From Gammaproteobacteria bacterium (GTDB lineage: Bacteria > Pseudomonadota > Gammaproteobacteria > GCA-001735895), in contig JAOTXY010000003.1 of the NCBI GenBank assembly GCA_029862125.1, positions 28,946 through 92,945 of the forward strand: a DNA stretch of 64,000 bases, written 5' to 3'. The notes under the pieces are model-generated. The model had not been told where the DNA came from and searched no databases. It saw only the letters and a list, made by a program, of their open reading frames with translations. This document shows, in pieces, positions 8,010 through 17,542 of the stretch; position 1 is the stretch's first letter; the number at the start of each line of letters is the position of its first letter. A program made the position numbers and the translations under genes.

Positions 8010-9209
8010 CTAGTCCAGGATTTCCGAGACCTCTTCATCAATGATGCTGCCAATAACCTCCATATCCTCAACCGAGAAGGTGAGCGGAATACGCAGGTCG
8101 AAGGTGGTTGCCAGGATTTCCAGAGTTTGCGGCAATTGCTGGCTGCCATCGATATAGCGCCAGCTGTCGTAACGACTGGTAAAGCCGTGCGGCTCGATGC
8201 CGCCGAACCACTTCAATTCCACACCGCGCGCCGCGCAGCCGGCAACGAAATTGCCCACCTGTTCCTGATCCAGTCCCGGTACGCGAAACTGCAACGAACT
8301 GCCGACAAAGGATTCCTTGTCGGGTCTTTGAGGCAAATGAATTTGCACATTCTTTGCTAGTCGTGTTGCGAGTGCCCGGTAGCGGTCATTCCAGCGAGCG
8401 CAATTTTTATCAAGGCCGGGTAATTGGGCGCGCAGGATCGCAGCACGCAGGTTATCCATGCGGCCACTGTAATTCGGGGTATCGAGCTTGATATCGGTAA
8501 AAACATCGGCTTCGGGTACGGTACCGTGGCGCTCGAATAACATGTAGGAACCGGAGTAGATGATGGCCCGTGCAATGATTTCGTCGTCATCGGTAGTCAG
8601 GAACCCGCCTTCACCCGAATTGAGATGTTTGTAAGTCTGAGTGCTGAAGCAGGCAATTTTGCCAAAACTACCCGCCCTTTTGCCGTTCCAGTGCGCGCCC
8701 ATGGTATGCGCGCAATCCTCGATTAGCGTTACCCCGTGTTTTTTACATAGTGCTGTTACCGCGGTCATATCTGCGATGTGTCCACGCATGTGGGAAATCA
8801 TGAAGAAGCGCGCCTTTGACTGCAGCATCATGGCTTCGAGATGCGCCAGGTCGACACAAAAGTTGTGATCGATCTCGACCAACACCGGTTTGCCACCGGC
8901 GTTGTCGATGGCACCGGGCACCGGGGCGAGCGTGAAGGCGTTACTGAGTACCACTTCGCCGGGTTGAATACCGGCCGCCTTTAATGCGATATGCATTGAG
9001 TAGCCTCCCGAAGTACAGGCAAGGCAGTAGCGCTGACCCATGTAGGCGGCAAATTCCCGCTCCAGTAAGGCCGTTTCGGAAGTTTCGTCTTCGACCGTGT
9101 TGTATCGATGCAGCCTGCCACTACGTAAAACTGCAATGGCCTGATCGATACCCGAATCGGGTATGGCCTCCTGCTGGGTGAAAGGCTTGGAGAAGACGGA
9201 TTTAGTCAT
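8010..9209 (-). CDS. DegT/DnrJ/EryC1/StrS-family aminotransferase
   Basis: 399-residue fold-type I PLP enzyme. IEDCAHTMGAHWNGKRAGSFG (the Asp165 region) and STQTYKHLNSGEGGF with Lys194 are the PLP-binding landmarks of the sugar aminotransferase (SMAT) family. Members typically aminate keto-sugars of nucleotide sugars, but no sugar nucleotide or glycosyltransferase genes are present. It lies 48 bases after the CuyA-like lyase, also a PLP enzyme, and is likely cotranscribed with it. It may therefore act on another keto substrate. Family sure, substrate not. Confidence 0.85.
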   Translation of the reverse strand: MTKSVFSKPFTQQEAIPDSGIDQAIAVLRSGRLHRYNTVEDETSETALLEREFAAYMGQRYCLACTSGGYSMHIALKAAGIQPGEVVLSNAFTLAPVPGAIDNAGGKPVLVEIDHNFCVDLAHLEAMMLQSKARFFMISHMRGHIADMTAVTALCKKHGVTLIEDCAHTMGAHWNGKRAGSFGKIACFSTQTYKHLNSGEGGFLTTDDDEIIARAIIYSGSYMLFERHGTVPEADVFTDIKLDTPNYSGRMDNLRAAILRAQLPGLDKNCARWNDRYRALATRLAKNVQIHLPQRPDKESFVGSSLQFRVPGLDQEQVGNFVAGCAARGVELKWFGGIEPHGFTSRYDSWRYIDGSQQLPQTLEILATTFDLRIPLTFSVEDMEVIGSIIDEEVSEILD

Positions 9210-9257
9210 TCGACGCTAATCTCTTGCGGAGATACATGGCGAAACTCTCTCGATGCC

Positions 9258-10271
9258 TCAGTTATAACCCGGCAGGTCAAAGATTTTAGGGTAGGCAAAC
9301 AACGAAACGCTACCGCCGGTATGCAGAAAGACGACGTTTTCACCCTGCTTGAAATGACCCGTGCGTACCAGGTCGATGAGGCCCGCAAATCCCTTGCCCG
9401 TGTATACGGGATCCAGCAGGATACCTTCGAAACTTGCCAGCATCTTGACGGCCTCGACCATCGAGTTGGTGGGCAGGCCGTAGCCATCCCCGACGTAGTC
9501 GCTGTTGGCGACTATCTTTTCTCGTGCGACCAGGTCCGGGCTCAGCCCCATGAACCCGGCGGTACGCTGAGCCAGCGTATAAACATTGTCTTCCTGTTTT
9601 TGTTTAGGCCTGCGTACGCTGACACCGTAGACTGGAATCCCGCTATTCATTGCTTCCATGCCCACTACCAGTCCTGCCTGGGTGCCGGCGCTGCCGGTTG
9701 CATGCACCAGGTGATCGATCCGCAACGAGCGCTCGTTCGCCTGGTGGGTTAATTCGAACGCCGCGTTGACATAGCCAAGTGCGCCGGTTTCGTTTGAGCC
9801 GCCACCGGGAATAATATAAGGTTTTCTTCCATCGTCGCGTAACTGTTGTCCGAGTTGCTCCATTTCCGCGTTCATATCGCTGTCGACCGGGCGAATGGAA
9901 ATGGAGGCACCGTGCAGTTGGTCGAGTAAAACGTTGCCATTGTGGGCATAGGCCTCGTCATGGAATCCGGTGCGATCCTCGAGCAGGATATGGCAGTCTA
10001 AACCGAGTTTTGCCGCGATCGCACAGGTCTGGCGCGCGTGGTTTGACTGGGTCGCCCCCTCGGTGATGATCGTGTCGGCATCTCGCTCAACCGCCTCGGC
10101 CATCAGGAACTCGAGCTTGCGCGTCTTGTTGCCGCCCGATGACAGGCCGGTACAGTCGTCGCGCTTGATCCAGAGGTTGGGTCCACCGAGATGCTCGGAG
10201 ATGCGCTCTAACGGCTCGAGCGGGGTGGGTAGATGGGCGAAATGCAGTCGCGGGAAACGGGATAGATGCAC
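9258..10271 (-). CDS. cuyA: CuyA/D-cysteine desulfhydrase-like PLP lyase
   Basis: Fold-type II PLP enzyme of the ACC deaminase/D-cysteine desulfhydrase group, 337 residues from a GTG at 10271 that has GGAG eight bases upstream; a TTG four codons earlier is less likely. [21 protein letters not shown] carries Lys49, the PLP lysine, with QSNHARQT and [10 protein letters not shown] downstream. The start [20 protein letters not shown] and [10 protein letters not shown] resemble L-cysteate sulfo-lyase (CuyA), which splits cysteate to pyruvate, ammonia and sulfite in marine bacteria. D-cysteine desulfhydrase is the main alternative; no sulfite exporter or regulator is nearby, so the symbol is tentative. 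Confidence 0.72.
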   Translation of the reverse strand: MHLSRFPRLHFAHLPTPLEPLERISEHLGGPNLWIKRDDCTGLSSGGNKTRKLEFLMAEAVERDADTIITEGATQSNHARQTCAIAAKLGLDCHILLEDRTGFHDEAYAHNGNVLLDQLHGASISIRPVDSDMNAEMEQLGQQLRDDGRKPYIIPGGGSNETGALGYVNAAFELTHQANERSLRIDHLVHATGSAGTQAGLVVGMEAMNSGIPVYGVSVRRPKQKQEDNVYTLAQRTAGFMGLSPDLVAREKIVANSDYVGDGYGLPTNSMVEAVKMLASFEGILLDPVYTGKGFAGLIDLVRTGHFKQGENVVFLHTGGSVSLFAYPKIFDLPGYN

Positions 10272-10362
10272 GACGATCTCCAAAGATGATGCATGATTAC
10301 AAGGTGACCCGCGATAATAATGTAATGTGCGTTAAAGTTAACCTTTTTTCGGAAGTAACTCG

Positions 10363-12717
10363 TTGACACCTGCATTTTTATTGACGCGCCAATGGTCTGA
10401 TGACAAGGACGGTGTGCGCCTGGATTTCTGGCTGACTGCCGCGCAAGGCCCGCTGATGGTTTCGATTCACCAACAGCAAGCCCTGTTTTTTATCCGGCAA
10501 GACGACGCGCAAATGGCGGACACGTTGATCGGCAAGCTTCGCGGCGTTTCGATTAAACCGCTGCAGCTGAAAACTTTCGACGAACAACCCGTCAGCGGGG
10601 TTTACTTCGACTCGCAGCAACAGCTTTATCGTTCGCGCGACAGGTTCGTACAAAACGGCATCGCCTGTTACGAAGCCGATATTCGTCCGACCGAACGATT
10701 CCTGTGCGAACGTTTCATTACGGCCTCGGTCGATATCAATGCGGACTATAGTAAAGAGGGCCTGCAAAACGTTCGTTTGCAGCCCGGTGAATACACGCCG
10801 AGTTTCGAGGTTATGTCGCTCGACATCGAATCCGACTATGAAACCGATCTGCTTTTTTCAATTGCGTTTGTGACCGCCAGTACCAACCGGGTCCTGATGA
10901 TCGGGGATGGCGTGGATAGCGACCTAATCGAGTATGTCGCTGATGAGGCCAGTCTGCTAAGCAGGTGGATCGAGTGGGTCGAGCGTATCGATCCCGATAT
11001 TCTGATCGGCTGGAACGTGATCAATTTTGATCTCAGGCTGTTGCAGAAAAAGTCGCAGGCACTTGGTGTGCCGCTCAGCATCGGCCGTGGCGCATCGCAG
11101 CCGGTGTGGCGCCAATCCCAGGCTGATCGCAACCATCATTTCGTACTGATCCCGGGAAGGGTGGTGCTTGATGGCATCGATACGTTGCGCTCCGCTACCT
11201 ATAACTTCGCCAGCTTCGCGCTGGAATCGGTAGCCCGGGAGTTGCTAGGTAGAGGTAAATTGATTCACGATAAAACGCACTCTGACCCTTTTTATAAGGC
11301 AAAAGAAATCAGGCGACAATTCGAGCAGGAGAAGGAAACCCTGGCGGCATACAACCTGGAAGATTGCCAACTGGTGTGGGATATTTTTGAAAAGACCGAG
11401 CTGGTCAGGTTTTCCATCGAACGCGCCAGGCTTACCGGCCTGGAAATAGATCGCACCGGCGGCTCGGTCGCCGCATTCGATAATCTCTACCTGCCGCGAT
11501 TACACCGCAAGGGCTACATTGCACCGAACATCGGTGACTACCAGGGAGAGTTGAGCGCACCGGGAGGATATGTCATGGATTCGACCCCGGGGTTGCAGGA
11601 TTCAGTACTGGTGCTCGATTACAAAAGCCTTTACCCGAGTATTATCCGGACTTTCCGTGTCGATCCTTTGGCACGGGTCGCAGCGCAACGGGCTGATCCG
11701 CAAGATGTTATTCCCGGTTACGATGGAGCGAGTTTTCACAAGCGCGATCACATCTTGCCGAAGATCATTGAAAACCTTTGGGCAGCACGTGACGAGGCCA
11801 AGCGTGACGGCAATGCCGCTTTATCGCAGGCAATCAAGATCATCATGAATTCGTTTTACGGCGTGCTTGGCACTTCTGGCTGTCGGCTACACGATTCCCG
11901 CCTGACCAGTTCAATCACGAAGCGGGGCCACGACATCATTATCCAGACGGTCAAACTCATCGAGGCAGAGGGTTACGAGGTAATCTACGGCGATACCGAT
12001 TCAGTTTTCGTTTCCTTAAACGGCTCGCGAGACAATCGCACCGCGGCCGATATCGGCAACCACCTGGTCGCTACAATCAATCGATACTGGCGCGATTACC
12101 TGCAGCAGGAGTACGCTATCGAATCCTGCCTGGAAATGGAGTTTGAGACCCATTTTCGGCAGTTCTTCATGCCGACCATGCGTGGCTCGGAGCAGGGCAG
12201 CAAGAAACGCTATGCCGGTCTTATCGACGATGAGCAGGGTAAGCGTAATATTGTTTACAAGGGTCTTGAAACAGTGCGTACCGACTGGACCGAGCTGGCC
12301 CGTGAATTTCAGCAAACACTTTACCAGCTGATTTTTGATGGCGAAGAATATGCTGATTATATCCGGCAGACGGTGGCGGATCTTTATGATGGCAGGTTCG
12401 ATCATCAATTGGTGTACCGTAAGCGGCTGCATAAGAAACTTGCCGAGTACCAGAAAAATATTCCACCGCATGCGCAGGCTGCAATCAAGGCCGAAGCCGA
12501 GTTCAAGCAGAATCAACAACCTTCACGCTATCGCAACCGAAGCTGGATCGAGTACGTGATTACCGTTGCCGGCGCACAAACCCTGGAATGTCAGAATGCA
12601 AAGCTCGACTATGAACACATCGTTGAAAAACAACTGACGCCAATCGCAGACACCATCCTCAATGCGATTGGCTCTTCAATGGATGAAATTGCCCGTCAAC
12701 AACAAAGCCTGTTTTAG
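10363..12717 (+). CDS. polB: DNA polymerase II (family B)
   Basis: 784 residues, the usual length for PolB. The 3'-5' exonuclease motifs are intact: SLDIESD (Asp154, Glu156), GWNVINFDLR and YNLEDC. The polymerase motifs are all present: DYKSLYPSIIR (A), KIIMNSFYGVLG (B) and YGDTDS (C), plus KKRYAG. The start is a TTG giving MTPAFLLTRQW, which aligns with the N-terminal region of the E. coli enzyme. Pol II is the SOS-linked repair and translesion polymerase typical of Gammaproteobacteria. I did not find an obvious LexA box in the short upstream gap. Confidence 0.95.
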   Translation: MTPAFLLTRQWSDDKDGVRLDFWLTAAQGPLMVSIHQQQALFFIRQDDAQMADTLIGKLRGVSIKPLQLKTFDEQPVSGVYFDSQQQLYRSRDRFVQNGIACYEADIRPTERFLCERFITASVDINADYSKEGLQNVRLQPGEYTPSFEVMSLDIESDYETDLLFSIAFVTASTNRVLMIGDGVDSDLIEYVADEASLLSRWIEWVERIDPDILIGWNVINFDLRLLQKKSQALGVPLSIGRGASQPVWRQSQADRNHHFVLIPGRVVLDGIDTLRSATYNFASFALESVARELLGRGKLIHDKTHSDPFYKAKEIRRQFEQEKETLAAYNLEDCQLVWDIFEKTELVRFSIERARLTGLEIDRTGGSVAAFDNLYLPRLHRKGYIAPNIGDYQGELSAPGGYVMDSTPGLQDSVLVLDYKSLYPSIIRTFRVDPLARVAAQRADPQDVIPGYDGASFHKRDHILPKIIENLWAARDEAKRDGNAALSQAIKIIMNSFYGVLGTSGCRLHDSRLTSSITKRGHDIIIQTVKLIEAEGYEVIYGDTDSVFVSLNGSRDNRTAADIGNHLVATINRYWRDYLQQEYAIESCLEMEFETHFRQFFMPTMRGSEQGSKKRYAGLIDDEQGKRNIVYKGLETVRTDWTELAREFQQTLYQLIFDGEEYADYIRQTVADLYDGRFDHQLVYRKRLHKKLAEYQKNIPPHAQAAIKAEAEFKQNQQPSRYRNRSWIEYVITVAGAQTLECQNAKLDYEHIVEKQLTPIADTILNAIGSSMDEIARQQQSLF

Positions 12718-12763
12718 AGAACGTTATTCCTGGGACGAGTGGGTCACGCGTTGACTGCAAATC

Positions 12764-12795
12764 ATCCCGGAATGCGCAGGGCGCAGTTCCGGGAT
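12764..12795 (+). repeat. Long hairpin, REP-like
   Basis: ATCCCGGAA and TTCCGGGAT form a perfect nine-pair stem, with TGCGC/GCGCA pairing inside. It lies between the convergent ends of polB and the cytochrome gene. The TTCCGGGATCT end is typical of dispersed proteobacterial repeats, and the hairpin may end both transcripts. There is no T-run. Confidence 0.6.
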
Positions 12796-12870
12796 CTTGT
12801 TAGAAAGGCATAATTCCAGGTTTCCGATACGTCGGACTGCCGCTTACCCGCGATGACATCCAGGTGTCGA

Positions 12871-13398
12871 TCAGTCCCGTAGAAACATCATGTCACCACC
12901 GGGTGCAGCGGTGTGACAGGCGATACAACCCTTCGGCTTACCCTTGGCTACCTTGCCTGCCAGCAGCATACCCTTTGGATTGGTGTCGATACTACCGTCC
13001 GCCTTGTACTTGGCCCAGAACCAGTCCTTGGTTTCAGGGTCGTAACCCGGACGCTTCAGCATCACGGTAACGGCTTTCAGGTACTTCCCTGGATCACTGG
13101 CGACATTGGCGATACTGACGCCTTCACCGCCGTAATTGCGCTTGACGATTATGTCGTGCAGTTTTCCATCTAATGCTATCTTTCCCGAGATGGTATCGAG
13201 TATCGCTCCATGCGGGTGCTGACCGGTATAGGGCCGTGACATCAGCCCGTCTTCTCCGGCATAGCCGGCATCCAGCATGGTCTGCCAAAGGTTATTGGCG
13301 TAGTTGACATCTTCTTCACCGCCAAACGGTGCTGCTGCATTGACGCTCCCGGTCAAAAATACAAGAACTCCCAGGCATAACATTTTCATTGTTTTCAT
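12871..13398 (-). CDS. Cytochrome P460-like c-type haem protein
   Basis: 175 residues from the ATG at 13398, with AGGGGAG just upstream; a frame extension to 13422 is not needed. A signal peptide ends near VNAAA (20-23), so the protein is periplasmic. The haem-binding CIACH (Cys158, Cys161, His162) is near the C-terminus, in KGCIACHTAAPGGD. That position and the DWFWAKYKADGS....NPKGM segment match the P460 family, in which hydroxylamine or related nitrogen compounds are oxidised. Short P460-like proteins also occur without that activity. It follows a propeller-protein gene that ends just before its start, probably one operon. Confidence 0.75.
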   Translation of the reverse strand: MKTMKMLCLGVLVFLTGSVNAAAPFGGEEDVNYANNLWQTMLDAGYAGEDGLMSRPYTGQHPHGAILDTISGKIALDGKLHDIIVKRNYGGEGVSIANVASDPGKYLKAVTVMLKRPGYDPETKDWFWAKYKADGSIDTNPKGMLLAGKVAKGKPKGCIACHTAAPGGDMMFLRD

Positions 13399-13412
13399 TT
13401 GGACTCCCCTTT

Positions 13413-14414
13413 TTATTTGCATTGTGCCTGATTTTTGACAAGCGCCAGACCGGGAGGTTTCATTAATTTACGAAAAAACAGAATTTCCCTGGCATTGATC
13501 TGCAAAGGTAAAACCCATTGACCCTCGGGTTGCAGGTGACAGATGATATTGACTCGCCCGAGATCAAGCAGAATCAGTTTGCGATCGCGGTCGCTGAGCA
13601 GCAGGTATCCGGGTTGCGAAGGATGCATGCTCAGGTCCCGTGTAACTAAAGATTTGCGCGATCTGAATTCAAGTTTGTTGCGGTCAAAAACGCTAAGCGT
13701 GCCATCGCGATGGCTGCGATAAATACGGTTGGCATAATGTTGTAGGTTAATGGGTTGTGAATCACCCTCGAGCACAGCTGAAACTGCAGCGCCAAGCGCT
13801 GCAATTACCAGCGTATTGCCATCAAACAGGTTAACCGCGATCTGGTTATTACCGAGATCGACAGGACTGAATACCAGTTCCTGGGTGGCCTCAATATCGT
13901 GCTCCAGGCTGCCATCCGCGGCCGACACGGCGTAGACACTGTGATCCTGTCCACCGGTCCAAAGCATCGTTGTCGCCTCGTTGATAACGGGCGAATAAAT
14001 CCATCCCGGAAACTGACTGCGCCAAATGATGTCGCCACGCTCAGGGTCGATCGCGTATAGAGTACCGTGCAGGCTTCCGGCAAATGCCCAGGTAGAGATA
14101 CTCGGTGTGAATAGCGTGTGCTGCTTCTCGATGTGCCAGGCGATACTCCCGGTTTCAAGCTCGAGTGCATACAAACCCTGCGTGCTGCCGACCAGTAGCA
14201 AGGCTTCATGAATTACGGGCTCGAAGGTTTCAATACCCTGCAGGCTTGACCAGAGTGGTTCGGACTGGTTTTGATCGAATTTGTATATTCCCTGCCGAGA
14301 AACATAAATCGAGTCATCGACCAGGACAGGATTTGTGGGGTAGCCTGCCCGCGCCGATTGGATCGCTGGCAACAAGCTGGCAGCCATCAATATCGAGGCA
14401 ATAAGCCTGTGCAT
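13413..14414 (-). CDS. Exported PQQ-like beta-propeller protein
   Basis: 333 residues with a signal peptide (MHRLIASILMAASLLPAIQS ending near ARA). The body is built of repeated PQQ-type blades, seen in LYALELETGSIAWHIEK, LYAIDPERGDIIWRSQ and VYAVSAADGSLEHDI, as in BamB and quinoprotein propellers. No dehydrogenase catalytic part is present. It sits directly upstream of the P460-like cytochrome, so it may assist or scaffold that protein in the periplasm. This is inferred from order alone. Confidence 0.7.
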   Translation of the reverse strand: MHRLIASILMAASLLPAIQSARAGYPTNPVLVDDSIYVSRQGIYKFDQNQSEPLWSSLQGIETFEPVIHEALLLVGSTQGLYALELETGSIAWHIEKQHTLFTPSISTWAFAGSLHGTLYAIDPERGDIIWRSQFPGWIYSPVINEATTMLWTGGQDHSVYAVSAADGSLEHDIEATQELVFSPVDLGNNQIAVNLFDGNTLVIAALGAAVSAVLEGDSQPINLQHYANRIYRSHRDGTLSVFDRNKLEFRSRKSLVTRDLSMHPSQPGYLLLSDRDRKLILLDLGRVNIICHLQPEGQWVLPLQINAREILFFRKLMKPPGLALVKNQAQCK

Positions 14415-14424
14415 GGCCTGGGCG

Positions 14425-14850
14425 TCAGTCTTTTACTTTGCGCGGCTGCAATTCATCGTACTGCGGCAACCCGTCGACTGCTGCACGCCAGGGCGCCCGG
14501 TCTTTCCAGAATATGTTCTGCGTGGGTTTGATTCCCGGGTCTTCATCCAGGGTGCCGGCCGGGATGATCATCGCGGTGCCGCTTTGCGAAAGCCAGGGTA
14601 AAGAAGAACCACATTGCATGCAGAAGCAGGTGGCAAAATGCTTTGCATCCGGATGATCAAAGCGACCGACCATCTCCCCGCCGCCAAGCCATTCGAATTG
14701 TTTTGGATCAACCAGGATATTGCTGGCGAAGGCGCTACCGGTGAACTTGCGACAGCGCGAGCAGTGACAGTACTGGAAAACATATTCAGGCCCGTGAAAC
14801 TGGTAACTGACGGATCCGCACAGGCAACTACCCCTCGTGGTTTTACTCAT
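14425..14850 (-). CDS. GFA (CENP-V/glutathione-dependent formaldehyde-activating) family protein
   Basis: 141 residues from the ATG at 14850 preceded by GGGAGA. The zinc-binding cysteines of the GFA fold are clear: CLCGSVSY, QYCHCSRCRKFTGS and CFCMQCGS. Gfa was described as adding glutathione to formaldehyde, but for most members this is doubtful and the function unknown. Formaldehyde is released by several demethylases of the kind in this window, so the link is tempting but unproven. Ten bases downstream of it lies the start of the propeller gene. Confidence 0.85.
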   Translation of the reverse strand: MSKTTRGSCLCGSVSYQFHGPEYVFQYCHCSRCRKFTGSAFASNILVDPKQFEWLGGGEMVGRFDHPDAKHFATCFCMQCGSSLPWLSQSGTAMIIPAGTLDEDPGIKPTQNIFWKDRAPWRAAVDGLPQYDELQPRKVKD

Positions 14851-14890
14851 AGTTTTAATCTCCCGGTTATCTGAGAGTTTAGCCCAGGCT

Positions 14891-16588
14891 TTATCCGGGC
14901 AGCAAATCGGGCGCCAGCAAGGACACGATATCGCGCAGGGTTTCATCGACCAGGTTTTGTTCAAAGAGCCCGGTGTCGACCAGTTCGAAGCTGCCGGACC
15001 GAATAGCCATGAAGCAATTGTCTGTGGTCACGTCGACAAACTCGATCAGCTTGAACTTCGCGATACACTGGCGCAGAAAACCGAGATTGTTTTCTACCTT
15101 CAATTGTTCAGTCGCCGCGGCTACCTGGTCTGGACTGGTGGCGAGAACATTGATGCGTTGATAGCGGTCGATATCGATCAGCGGGCGAACCCGGTAAATC
15201 TGCATCCGGCCCTGGGTACCGCGCGCGATTAGCTCGGGATAGGTTCCCATCGGTACACTATTATCGAGAAACTCGAAAAAATACCTGGGCTTATCATTGG
15301 CAAGCCATTTGAATAATAGTTTTGGCATTCCGGCATAGGCCTCGATGCAGTGGCCAAGAAAATCTTCGACAGCTTTGTAACGCCCGCGTATCAGTCCACG
15401 CTCCCATCCGCGTTCAACGGTGGCCTCCGGCGGCGTTACGACAAAATACATGTACATAGTATCGATATAGCGTACGTAGGTTTTGTGCAGGACACTGGTA
15501 ATTTTTTCGCTGGCGAAGCTGTCGAAACGAAAGCGATCCACCATCAGGTGCGGGATCGAATCTCGCTCTTCCGCTTTGGCGCGAATGTAATGGTCGAGCT
15601 TGGTGTCGATGATATTGATTTCGTGGCTGGTAAATCGGCCGGCGTATTTATAACTTTCTCCCAGGGCATCGTAATCAAGCAGCATGCGGCGCCAGATATC
15701 AGGGCTGATTGTGCCGTAACCGTGATCCTCAATACCGAGTTCCACCATCATCTGGCTCAACATCGGTCGCAGCGAACTCTTGCCAGCCGCCGAAGCGCCT
15801 TTGAGGCTGATTAAAATCGGTTTTTCGGCATCCGCTATGCGTTCGTACCCCTCGTTGCTAATGGCTTCGTTTACCAGTTTGCCGACCTTGCTGCCGATTT
15901 CGCGACTACCGAGATAATTGCAGGCATGCCTGACGCAGATGTTCTTTAGATAACCAGGATCGTTGCCAACGAAGCCCCGAGTGGTCGCGATCGACCCCAG
16001 GACTCGATACAAACTTCGATAGACAGCTCGCGATAATTTGTCGTCTGCGTTGAGGCCTCGCTGCTTGTAATTGTTGATCAGCTCGAACTCGCGTTCCTGC
16101 CGGCTTTGTGGTACTGCAGGGGGTTTTGGTTTGGAAGCCGAGAAACGGGACCAGAACGATGGTTTTGCGCTCGCCGCCGGCGTTTTCTGGGCCAGCGCAG
16201 TCTCGAGTTCCTGCTGGGTCATGTCCTCGATCTTGGTGCGCATGGTTTCGAAGCTATGCTCGATCTGCATCAGGTTGGGAATGACATACTTGCTGAAAAT
16301 TTTTCGCGCAATGGTGCGAAAATTGATGCCGAGGTCTTCCTCGTACTCGCCTTCGAGAACAACGATGTCGGCCGTAATTCGTACGATTAGCTCATGCAAA
16401 ACCAGTCGGTGTGGTCGAAAGCTGATCAGTTCTTCCGGGCTAATCCCGGTTTCTGCCGCGAGTTCGTTTACTTCTGCCAGCGTGGTGAAGACGTTCGCCT
16501 GATTATAAATAGTTTCGAGCTCCCGATAGGCCGGGGGTATTTCCGATTCGATACCGGGATTCCAGGCTGAGTAGCTTTTTTGATCCAT
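14891..16588 (-). CDS. Large P-loop NTPase/kinase-like protein, zeta-toxin-like core
   Basis: 565 residues, no signal peptide. Residues 1-~250 are a mainly helical domain I do not recognise, with a Pro/Lys/Ser-rich linker near 135-163. A Walker A motif GASAAGKS follows at 264-271 (Lys270). The region after it (SPDIWRRMLLDYDALG, HLMVDRFRFDSF) resembles P-loop kinases such as zeta toxin or AAA_33 proteins. No antitoxin is seen next to it, so it is probably a chromosomal kinase rather than a toxin module. The ribosome site is weak. Function unknown. Confidence 0.6.
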   Translation of the reverse strand: MDQKSYSAWNPGIESEIPPAYRELETIYNQANVFTTLAEVNELAAETGISPEELISFRPHRLVLHELIVRITADIVVLEGEYEEDLGINFRTIARKIFSKYVIPNLMQIEHSFETMRTKIEDMTQQELETALAQKTPAASAKPSFWSRFSASKPKPPAVPQSRQEREFELINNYKQRGLNADDKLSRAVYRSLYRVLGSIATTRGFVGNDPGYLKNICVRHACNYLGSREIGSKVGKLVNEAISNEGYERIADAEKPILISLKGASAAGKSSLRPMLSQMMVELGIEDHGYGTISPDIWRRMLLDYDALGESYKYAGRFTSHEINIIDTKLDHYIRAKAEERDSIPHLMVDRFRFDSFASEKITSVLHKTYVRYIDTMYMYFVVTPPEATVERGWERGLIRGRYKAVEDFLGHCIEAYAGMPKLLFKWLANDKPRYFFEFLDNSVPMGTYPELIARGTQGRMQIYRVRPLIDIDRYQRINVLATSPDQVAAATEQLKVENNLGFLRQCIAKFKLIEFVDVTTDNCFMAIRSGSFELVDTGLFEQNLVDETLRDIVSLLAPDLLPG

Positions 16589-16758
16589 AATTCTGTATTT
16601 GCCCTGTCGAACCCATTAAATACCGCCGGCGATGGCACCTATACCTCTGCCGATACAAGTCGTGGCAGGATAAACGGATTAATCACCAAAGTGTATTAAG
16701 TTTTATCACAGGTTATTATCGGATTAATTCAACACGATAAGCGGTCAACCTTAGAAAA

Positions 16759-17472
16759 ATGAAGTGCGGAGTCAAGCTTGAAACGCTGAGCTGGATCGAA
16801 GCGGAGCGGTGGTTCGTAAAAGATCCCGTTGTGGTGATACCACTGGGTGCAGCCGCCAAGGAACATGGCCCGCATCTGCCGCTTAATAATGACGCTATCA
16901 TTGCGACCTGGATGGCGGAAGAAATATTGCAACGTTTGCCGGTGGTGGTCGCGCCCTTGATCAACGCGTCCTTCTACCCCGCGTTCATCGAGTACCCGGG
17001 TTCCATTAGTTTGCGCAGCGAAACCGCGCGCGATGTTATCGTTGATACCTGTACCAGCCTGGCCAGTTTTGGGTTGTCGCGTTTTTACATTGTTAATACC
17101 GGGTTGTCGACACTGCGCCCGCTCGCCGAGGCTAAACAATTGCTGGATCAGGGCATCGCGCTGGAGTACTTGAATCTCGACCGGGCGCTGCAATCGTTGC
17201 CCGACGATTTGCTCGAGCAGCAATACGGGTCGCACGCTGATGAACATGAAACCTCTTTAATGTTGCATATTGCACCCGAAGTAGTGGACATGAGCCTTGC
17301 GCTCGACGATGGTGCTGAGGGCGAAGGTAGATTGACGCGTAGCAAAGGCCAGGGGCTGTGGTCGCGTTCGGGTGTATTCGGTCAGGCAACGCTTGCTACG
17401 CCAGCGAAGGGTCGGGTAATTGCAGAGGTGTTACTGAATCATGCCCTGGCACAAATAGCTGGTCTCGAGTGA
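16759..17472 (+). CDS. Creatininase-family protein with a degenerate metal site
   Basis: 237 residues. IPLGAAAKEHGPHLPLNND keeps Glu35, His36 and Asp45 of the metal-binding start of the creatininase fold, and GSHADEHETS (157-166) matches its second conserved block. The central NGHGGN-type loop, which supplies a metal-binding His in creatininase, reads VNTGLST at about 112-118, without His. The protein may hold one metal or act on another amide. Family members include creatinine amidohydrolase and mycofactocin peptidase; no mycofactocin genes are present. It is a single gene between two minus-strand genes. Confidence 0.75.
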   Translation: MKCGVKLETLSWIEAERWFVKDPVVVIPLGAAAKEHGPHLPLNNDAIIATWMAEEILQRLPVVVAPLINASFYPAFIEYPGSISLRSETARDVIVDTCTSLASFGLSRFYIVNTGLSTLRPLAEAKQLLDQGIALEYLNLDRALQSLPDDLLEQQYGSHADEHETSLMLHIAPEVVDMSLALDDGAEGEGRLTRSKGQGLWSRSGVFGQATLATPAKGRVIAEVLLNHALAQIAGLE

Positions 17473-17542
17473 CCGTCGCCACTAAGCCCGGGGTAGGCAG
17501 TTTAGCAAGCGAGTGTCGCTACACCCCTCGCCGCAGTGGCTC

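Noticed and set aside
14891..16588. Toxin-antitoxin module with a zeta toxin
   Set aside because: No small antitoxin gene on either side and the protein is about twice the usual zeta length.
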